In this document: positions 5,546 to 9,880 of the stretch, in pieces
How positions within the stretch are numbered: position 1 is the first letter of the stretch
How the letters are laid out: every line of letters begins with the position of its first letter
From: JBAZCI01 sp041671025
GTDB taxonomy: Bacteria; Patescibacteriota; Patescibacteriia; UBA10025
Direction: 5' to 3'
Assembly (NCBI GenBank): GCA_041671025.1
Contig: JBAZCI010000022.1
Location: 1-23,179 of the forward strand
DNA length: 23,179 nucleotides
The notes under the pieces: generated by a model
What the model was told of the DNA's origin: nothing
Databases searched by the model: none
The model's input: the letters and a program-made list of their open reading frames with translations, nothing else
Translations under genes and position numbers: made by a program

Positions 5546-6994
5546 TTAGGAAATAGTAAAAGCGCGACTGGCGAGAATAATTATCTGTCTGCTATGAAGG
5601 AACACACTCTCACAGACAAGCCGAACCAGCATCTTCTTGACGTAATCACTGCCATTGCAAAAGAGTGATTGCAGTCTTTCCGGTATTTCGTCACACGAAT
5701 CGAGTCTATCAGATTCAATTATCTTCTCAGGCGGCCCAATTCTGACTTGTTCTCGGTACTCCTGAAGACGTGTTAAGAGACTAAGTTTTCTTTCTGAATA
5801 AGTCTTGTCATCGATTAGTCCGCTCAGTCGCATCTCAAATAGGCTATTCAGCTGCTTCTTCACGAGGGTTAGTCCGCTTTCAATCGATCTTAACACCGAG
5901 CGATGTTCTTGGAGTTTTTCGGGAATCTGACTCTGGACGGTCTGTTGTACCCAATGCCAGAGACCTTCGTGTAACTTAAGTCGGGAAAAGAATGCGAGGA
6001 CTTGCTGCTCTACCTGCTTTGCCTCTAGAGATTTTTGGCTACAGGAAATTCCAACCTTGCGTTTAGTGCACCTATAGTAAGTGTAGTGATACCCATATCG
6101 ATTTACTTTCTTTTCAGCTGTAATCGCGGCACCACACTCACCGCATTTCATGAGGCCGGTAAAAGGGAAGAAGTGTCTCTTGGGTCTTGTTTGAGTCTTT
6201 CGAGAAATAACTCGCTGGACGATCTCAAATTCCGCCTTACTCACCATGGGTGTATGATTTCCGGGATAAAGTACTCCCATATGCCTTATGTGTCCATAAT
6301 AGAACGGACTGTGGAACAAGCCATAGAGTCCCGACATTCCGAGAAGCACACCGGGCATATTCTGCTTCCCGCGGGTGCGCAGTCCAAATTGATGGCACGC
6401 GATATAGTGAAGCTGTCTCATGGTGTAATTTCCAGTAATGGCGAGATGCCAGAGTTTCCTGAGAATGAAGAATCTGTCCTGGTCTATCACTATTGTCCCG
6501 TTGGCCGAGTCATTCAAATATCCTAACGGCGCACGTTGTGGAGACCATCCTTTGAGGAGACGTGCTCGCAGTCCACGCTTCACGTTGTCTGAGAGATCGT
6601 CCACATATTTCTTGGCCATTCCAAATTCAAGCAGAAGCCAGAATTTATCATTTGGAGTATTACGAAACGTGTTGGAAGGGGTGTGAATGGATTCGAGCTT
6701 ACCCTCTTCAAAGGCCCAAATCAGAGCAGCTCCGTCAACGGGATTTCGTGCTAGGCGATCAAGTTTCCAACATAAGATGCTCTTGATCTTTCCGTGCTCG
6801 ATGAGTCGCAATATCTTGCCGAATTGAGGACGTCCTGGTGCTTTTGCCGACATGCTCTCTGTCATGATACTGCCGACTTGTAGATTCATGCGTTGAGCAT
6901 AGGATTGTAGTTCGCTTATTTGCGATTCTATCGAAAGCGATTGGCGATCTTCTGACTCAGTCGATTTCCGCACGTAAATCGTAATCGTTCTCAT
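5546..6994 (-). CDS. Large serine recombinase (site-specific integrase)
   Basis: 482 residues. The resolvase catalytic domain is at the N-terminus: YVRKSTE with nucleophile Ser11, and the WKLDRLARN helix (76-84). Then comes the recombinase domain (ARLLKGWSPQRAPLGYLND to about 270), a zinc ribbon with Cys284, Cys287, Cys309 and Cys318, and a coiled-coil region (about 355-410) with a C-terminal tail. This is the layout of phage and ICE integrases of the phiC31/Bxb1 type, in their smaller size range. It should cut and rejoin att sites for the element between tRNA-Lys and 9131. Its 3' end faces attL, with the 54-aa ORF following. The start at 6994 keeps the canonical MRTITIYVRKS beginning; no Shine-Dalgarno or clear promoter is visible. 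Confidence 0.95.
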   Translation of the reverse strand: MRTITIYVRKSTESEDRQSLSIESQISELQSYAQRMNLQVGSIMTESMSAKAPGRPQFGKILRLIEHGKIKSILCWKLDRLARNPVDGAALIWAFEEGKLESIHTPSNTFRNTPNDKFWLLLEFGMAKKYVDDLSDNVKRGLRARLLKGWSPQRAPLGYLNDSANGTIVIDQDRFFILRKLWHLAITGNYTMRQLHYIACHQFGLRTRGKQNMPGVLLGMSGLYGLFHSPFYYGHIRHMGVLYPGNHTPMVSKAEFEIVQRVISRKTQTRPKRHFFPFTGLMKCGECGAAITAEKKVNRYGYHYTYYRCTKRKVGISCSQKSLEAKQVEQQVLAFFSRLKLHEGLWHWVQQTVQSQIPEKLQEHRSVLRSIESGLTLVKKQLNSLFEMRLSGLIDDKTYSERKLSLLTRLQEYREQVRIGPPEKIIESDRLDSCDEIPERLQSLFCNGSDYVKKMLVRLVCESVFLHSRQIIILASRAFTIS

Positions 6995-7248
6995 AGTTTG
7001 AATTAATATTGCTTAACTCGGAATTTTGATGTCACTCATGGGCCACTTGCCATATGTAGCATATTCGTCTTGACGGTATTCATGTTTGGATGTAGTTTGC
7101 AAATGGGAAACTTCTACCCTGTTGAATGTCATGCCGCAGTCGCTTATGATTGCGGCAACTAGATTAACGAACGCATCGGCACTCTCCAAAAGGCGTTAGC
7201 AAGAGTCAAAGTGATCGACTGAGAAATTCAAAGTGGCAGACTACTATA
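6995..7248. other. Intergenic region of the element with inverted repeat TGCCGCA-N12-TGCGGCA
   Basis: 254 bp lie between the divergent recombinase and CBASS sides. The only clear structure is a perfect 7-bp inverted repeat at 7132-7138 and 7151-7157 with a 12-nt loop and no U-run. It could be an operator or a transcribed hairpin. Both transcription units must have their promoters here, but I see no consensus promoter. A TATAAT at 7245-7250 overlaps the first codon of the next ORF, and I found no good -35 partner for it. Confidence 0.4.
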
Positions 7249-7482
7249 ATGGATCCAACCCAATCGTTTGCGCAAGGACTTAGACCAAATGATCATAATC
7301 TTGTACTCGAATTGGATTTTGAGAAGCCAGTGGCAATAATTCTCTCTCATTTAAAGAAAGAAACCTGTAAGCTTGAGGTTCAGAGCATGACGACAAAGAA
7401 CTTAAGAAAGAGTCATATTCTGACACTTATAAGTAGACTGTGGAGAAAAACGAATTCGGTGGTTTTGCTAGAGACGAGATGA
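7249..7482 (+). CDS. Hypothetical short ORF (77 aa), possibly a decayed gene
   Basis: Begins MDPTQSFAQGLRPNDHNLVL and continues with a plausible mixed sequence to about residue 46. After that the composition worsens (TTKNLRKSHIL...). At about 7377 another frame becomes more protein-like: it reads EHDDKELKKESYSDTYK, hits TAG at 7434-7436, then TVEKNEFGGFARDEMIDG to a TAA at 7509-7511. This pattern fits a gene broken by one frameshift and one stop, although a real 77-aa protein cannot be excluded. It ends 53 bp before the CD-NTase on the same strand, and could be a relic of a former third CBASS or regulatory gene. No family recognised. Confidence 0.3.
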   Translation: MDPTQSFAQGLRPNDHNLVLELDFEKPVAIILSHLKKETCKLEVQSMTTKNLRKSHILTLISRLWRKTNSVVLLETR

Positions 7483-7535
7483 TTGATGGGGTTTATCAGA
7501 AACTTAATTAACTAGTCACTTCGGAATATACGAAT

Positions 7536-8435
7536 ATGACGTGGGAAGAGTTATTTGCAAAGTGGGCAAAACCACCTAGCCAAACCGAACAGGATAAGTG
7601 CGAAAATGCTCTTGAGCAGTTAAAGAAGGCAATTGATGGGTCAAAGGCATTAGCTACCCACACGGTAAGTGTATTTGCCCAGGGATCATATCGCAACCGA
7701 ACCAACGTCCGTGAAGACAGCGATGTTGACGTGTGCGTGTTATGCACCGACGTTTGCTTTACGGATTATTCAATGTCAAATGACCTCACTCAGGCTAGTG
7801 TCGGGTTAGTCGATTCGTCGTATACTTATGTTCAATTCAAGAATGAAGTCGAGGAAGCGCTAGTGTCTCGATTCGGCCGATCTATAGTTTCTCGTGGAAA
7901 TAAAGCGTTTGATATTCACGAAAGTGAGTTGAGAATCGATGCGGATGTTGTAGCATGTTTTGAACATAGACGATATATGAAACGAGCGGACGGAAGTTTT
8001 TACTATAATACTGGAACAGAACTTCGCCCAGACAATGGCGGTCAAATCATAAACTGGCCAGAACAGAACTACGAAAACGGCGTGACCAAGAATAAGCGGA
8101 CGAATCATAACTTTAAGGCTGGCGTTCGGATCCTCAAGTGTCTACGGAATCTCATGGACGAAAAATCAATCAGCTCGGCTAAACCAATTTCGTCCTACTT
8201 ATTGGAGTGTCTGATCTGGAATGTCCCCGATTCAAGCTTTGCGACTTCGACGTACCGAGACATGGTGCAGAATATTCTTGCACATCTGTATAATAAAACG
8301 ATGGATGATGAGCAGTGCAAGGAGTGGGGCGAGATAAATGAGTTGAAATATTTGTTTCGACTAAGACAACCGTGGACACGAGATCAAACGCATACATTCC
8401 TCGGTGATGCGTGGAATTTCGCCAATTATAACTAG
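7536..8435 (+). CDS. CD-NTase (cGAS/DncV-like nucleotidyltransferase), CBASS cyclase
   Basis: 299 residues. The nucleotidyltransferase signature is intact: FAQGSYRNRTNVREDSDVDV (Gly50-Ser51, then Asp63 and Asp65) and the third carboxylate in RIDADVVACFEH (Asp135/Asp137). A helical C-terminal part follows, including TNHNFKAGVRILKCLRNLM, typical of CD-NTases. These enzymes make cyclic di- or trinucleotides when phage infection is sensed; the signal activates a linked effector that kills the cell or stops growth. The effector gene starts 11 bp downstream. No Cap2/Cap3, HORMA or TRIP13 genes are present, so this is the minimal type I arrangement. Clade and nucleotide product cannot be assigned by eye. 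Only a weak GGA stands upstream of the ATG. Confidence 0.9.
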   Translation: MTWEELFAKWAKPPSQTEQDKCENALEQLKKAIDGSKALATHTVSVFAQGSYRNRTNVREDSDVDVCVLCTDVCFTDYSMSNDLTQASVGLVDSSYTYVQFKNEVEEALVSRFGRSIVSRGNKAFDIHESELRIDADVVACFEHRRYMKRADGSFYYNTGTELRPDNGGQIINWPEQNYENGVTKNKRTNHNFKAGVRILKCLRNLMDEKSISSAKPISSYLLECLIWNVPDSSFATSTYRDMVQNILAHLYNKTMDDEQCKEWGEINELKYLFRLRQPWTRDQTHTFLGDAWNFANYN

Positions 8436-8446
8436 TATCTTAAGTC

Positions 8447-9055
8447 ATGAGACAAGAACTTTCAATTTGGTTTGCAATTGCCGCTTTTGTGGCTCTGTGG
8501 CTGATTGCAATTGTTATTACGGGCCGTTCTTTGAGTGTTCCGTGGGAAGCAATCAAATTATTGCCCGACGTGATTAGCATCTACGTTCTTCTCTATTTAG
8601 CCTTCAACAAGTGGATGTGGCGCTGGCGAATGTTTGGAGGATGGCTGGTCACCGTACCCGATTTGCAGGGCACTTGGAAAGGCCAACTAAAAACTACATG
8701 GACGGAATCCAATATTGTAGCATCATTGCCCATTGAAATCTACGTAACAATTCGACAAACACTTCATGAGATTCACGTTTCGTCGTTCACGAAAGAGTCG
8801 GTATCACACAGTGATGCATCAGCCCTGTGTATAGACCTTGATAAAGGTCAACGTATTCTTACGTACACGTATGGCAATATACCGCAATCAGGAGTACGTG
8901 ATCGAAGTGAGATTCATTTCGGCGCCGCTCGACTCCGAATCGTCTTAAGTCCAAACAAGAGACTTGAGGGTGAGTATTGGACGGATCGCAAATCGACAGG
9001 CCATCTAATACTTGAATTTGACAATAGGAATCTACTAGAGCAGTTTCCAAACTGA
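8447..9055 (+). CDS. cap15: Cap15-like (S-2TMbeta) CBASS effector
   Basis: 202 residues. Two N-terminal transmembrane segments (about 7-25 and 38-55) are separated by a short loop. After a basic/aromatic linker (KWMWRWRMFGGW) comes a beta-rich domain from about 68 to 193. Its first strand carries LQGTWKG (73-79) and its last ones LEGEYWTDRKSTGHL (173-187), the Gly/Trp pattern of the Cap15 lipocalin-like beta-barrel. In this family the barrel binds the cyclic nucleotide and the protein assembles in the inner membrane, disrupting it. The placement right behind a CD-NTase matches the family's genomic habit. Assignment rests on layout and motif, not on alignment. A weak hairpin AGAG-N6-CTCT with a U-run (9073-9090) may end the transcript. 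Confidence 0.85.
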   Translation: MRQELSIWFAIAAFVALWLIAIVITGRSLSVPWEAIKLLPDVISIYVLLYLAFNKWMWRWRMFGGWLVTVPDLQGTWKGQLKTTWTESNIVASLPIEIYVTIRQTLHEIHVSSFTKESVSHSDASALCIDLDKGQRILTYTYGNIPQSGVRDRSEIHFGAARLRIVLSPNKRLEGEYWTDRKSTGHLILEFDNRNLLEQFPN

Positions 9056-9123
9056 GCATCCCGAGTTACTCCAGAGTAAGTTCTCTTTTTCCAGAAGCAT
9101 AAAAGGTTCGAACTTCCTCTACT

Positions 9124-9131
9124 ACGACCCA
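9124..9131 (+). repeat. Right attachment-site core (attR), ACGACCCA followed by CCA
   Basis: Identical to the tRNA-Lys 3' end at 5249-5256. The following CCA (9132-9134) is what an uninterrupted tRNA gene with encoded CCA would carry. Upstream, GGTTCGA (9105-9111) and TTCCTC imitate the T-arm with about 5 extra bases, suggesting the element's own attP half-site. Confidence 0.7.
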
Positions 9132-9173
9132 CCAGTCGGAACGTGAGAGGTAATAGGTACATTGCCTGTATTT

Positions 9174-9182
9174 TGCTATACT
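9174..9182 (+). promoter_or_regulatory. Extended -10 promoter for the 29-aa ORF
   Basis: TG-C-TATACT (9174-9182) with no strong -35 at standard spacing. The predicted start near 9189 gives a leader of about 26 nt that carries AGGTAA before the ATG at 9215. It lies just outside the element's right end, so it is probably the native chromosomal promoter. Confidence 0.45.
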
Positions 9183-9214
9183 ATCGGTGTAGTATTTACA
9201 GGTAACAACGAACT

Positions 9215-9304
9215 ATGGGACTAAATGGCGGTCAGATTTTCATACTCATCTTGCTTCTTATTTTTCTGGGGGTTGTATATCTGTATACGAAAAATAAATT
9301 GTAG
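9215..9304 (+). CDS. Single-pass membrane peptide, 29 aa
   Basis: Sequence MGLNGGQIFILILLLIFLGV followed by VYLYTKNKL. It is one hydrophobic helix (about 7-24) with a positively charged C-terminal end, so the C-terminus is probably cytoplasmic. An extended -10 promoter and an AGGTAA ribosome-binding site precede it at reasonable distances. It sits between the element boundary and the pilin-like gene. No family is recognised; it is too short to be sure it is translated. Confidence 0.45.
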   Translation: MGLNGGQIFILILLLIFLGVVYLYTKNKL

Positions 9305-9314
9305 CTTAATTTTA

Positions 9315-9342
9315 TTGACATTATCGGTTTTTTTGCTATAAT
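9315..9342 (+). promoter_or_regulatory. Consensus promoter of the pilin-like gene
   Basis: TTGACA (9315-9320), 16-nt spacer, TATAAT (9337-9342), with an extended TG (9334-9335). Both hexamers match the sigma70 consensus exactly, the strongest promoter in the window. This agrees with a high demand for a structural protein. Confidence 0.9.
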
Positions 9343-9348
9343 CTCAAC

Positions 9349-9428
9349 GAAAGGTCGAAGGTATACCAGTGTATATCCTTTTGGAAATCACCACTTAAGC
9401 ATGTGATTTTCTCACTCACCTTACATCC
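9349..9428 (+). promoter_or_regulatory. Structured 5' leader of the pilin-like gene
   Basis: A leader of about 80 nt, in contrast to the near-zero leaders elsewhere. Two hairpins can be drawn: AAGGTATAC with GTATATCCTT (9358-9380) and AAATCAC with GTGATTT (9385-9409, 11-nt loop). No riboswitch class is recognised; stabilisation or translational control of an abundant mRNA is a plausible inference. Confidence 0.45.
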
Positions 9429-9797
9429 ATGAAACTGGCAAAATACATTACAAGCATCTTTTTCATCGGTTCATTGATCCTCTTGCCGCTTGTAGCACAG
9501 GCGGAATTGATTGATGAGACTTTTGGTAGCACGTTTGGACTTGGAACGTCGGATTTACAGTCCACTGTTACTAAAATCATACAGTGGGTCTTAGGACTTC
9601 TCGGCCTGATTGCGGTAATCATGATTCTCTACGGCGGATTCATTTGGATGACAGCCGGCGGGAATGAAGAACGGGTTGAAACTGCAAAGAAAATTATTAC
9701 CGCAGCAGTTGTCGGCTTAGTTGTAGTCCTCTTGGCCTGGGCAATCGTCATCTTTGTGATACGAACGGGCGAAAATGTTGCAGGTATAGACGCATAG
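9429..9797 (+). CDS. TrbC/VirB2-like pilin protein
   Basis: 122 residues. A Sec signal peptide with cleavage after AQA (about residue 25) is followed by a short exported stretch. Two transmembrane helices (about 50-72 and 88-110) are joined by the loop MTAGGNEERVETAKKI. This is the layout of VirB2/TrbC pilins, and small proteins of this sort are widespread in Patescibacteria. Family members form conjugative or type IV secretion pili, but no other secretion genes are adjacent, so the machine it serves is unknown. It is monocistronic, with a consensus promoter, a structured leader and a strong terminator, all suggesting high expression. Confidence 0.85.
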   Translation: MKLAKYITSIFFIGSLILLPLVAQAELIDETFGSTFGLGTSDLQSTVTKIIQWVLGLLGLIAVIMILYGGFIWMTAGGNEERVETAKKIITAAVVGLVVVLLAWAIVIFVIRTGENVAGIDA

Positions 9798-9807
9798 TTT
9801 TTTCTCT

Positions 9808-9839
9808 AAAACGGCATTCAAGGGATGAATGCCGTTTTT
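9808..9839 (+). terminator. Intrinsic terminator after the pilin-like gene
   Basis: AAAACGGCATTCA and TGAATGCCGTTTT form a perfect stem of about 12-13 bp around an AGGGA loop (9821-9825), ending in a U-run to 9839. It can work on both strands, since the upstream side is A-rich. Confidence 0.95.
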
Positions 9840-9865
9840 GTTTCCCTGCATTATTACCCATATTT

Positions 9866-9874
9866 TGGTATACT
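9866..9874 (+). promoter_or_regulatory. Extended -10 promoter placing the P-type ATPase start at the transcript end
   Basis: TG-G-TATACT (9866-9874). The ATG at 9881 lies 6 nt after the -10, where transcription itself should begin, so the message is predicted to be leaderless. There is no convincing -35. The protein's N-terminus aligns with the family from this ATG, so a later start is unlikely. Confidence 0.6.
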
Positions 9875-9880
9875 GTCTGC

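Larger units (their letters stand above)
5257..9131. mobile_element. tRNA-Lys-integrated element with large serine recombinase and CBASS cargo (about 3.9 kb)
   Basis: The element is bounded by direct 8-bp repeats ACGACCCA, one in the tRNA and one at 9124-9131. Contents from left to right: a terminator, a 54-aa ORF, a large serine recombinase (minus), an intergenic region with an inverted repeat, a degraded-looking ORF, a CD-NTase and a Cap15-like effector (plus). Removing one repeat copy plus the intervening DNA would join the tRNA to CCAGTCGG and restore an encoded CCA, strong internal evidence for the boundaries. No transfer, replication or capsid genes are present, so it is either mobilised by recombination alone or a satellite. 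Exact crossover positions within the repeat are inferred. Confidence 0.8.

Noticed and set aside
6035..6786. Plus-strand ORFs of 62-163 aa inside the recombinase gene
   Set aside because: They are antisense to a well-conserved protein, lack recognisable sequence features and have no promoter or ribosome-binding site.
5546..6994. Transposase of an IS607-like or other insertion sequence
   Set aside because: The length (482 aa), recombinase domain, zinc ribbon and coiled coil are those of large serine integrases, and no TnpB gene is present.
7082..7165. A 26-codon ORF in the element's intergenic region
   Set aside because: It is very short, contains the inverted repeat and has no start signals; nothing supports translation.
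7536..8435. CCA-adding enzyme or other tRNA nucleotidyltransferase next to a CCA-less tRNA
   Set aside because: The GSYRNRTNVREDSDVDV pattern, the spaced third Asp and the helical C-terminal part fit CD-NTases, and the adjacent two-TM beta-barrel effector gene supports CBASS.
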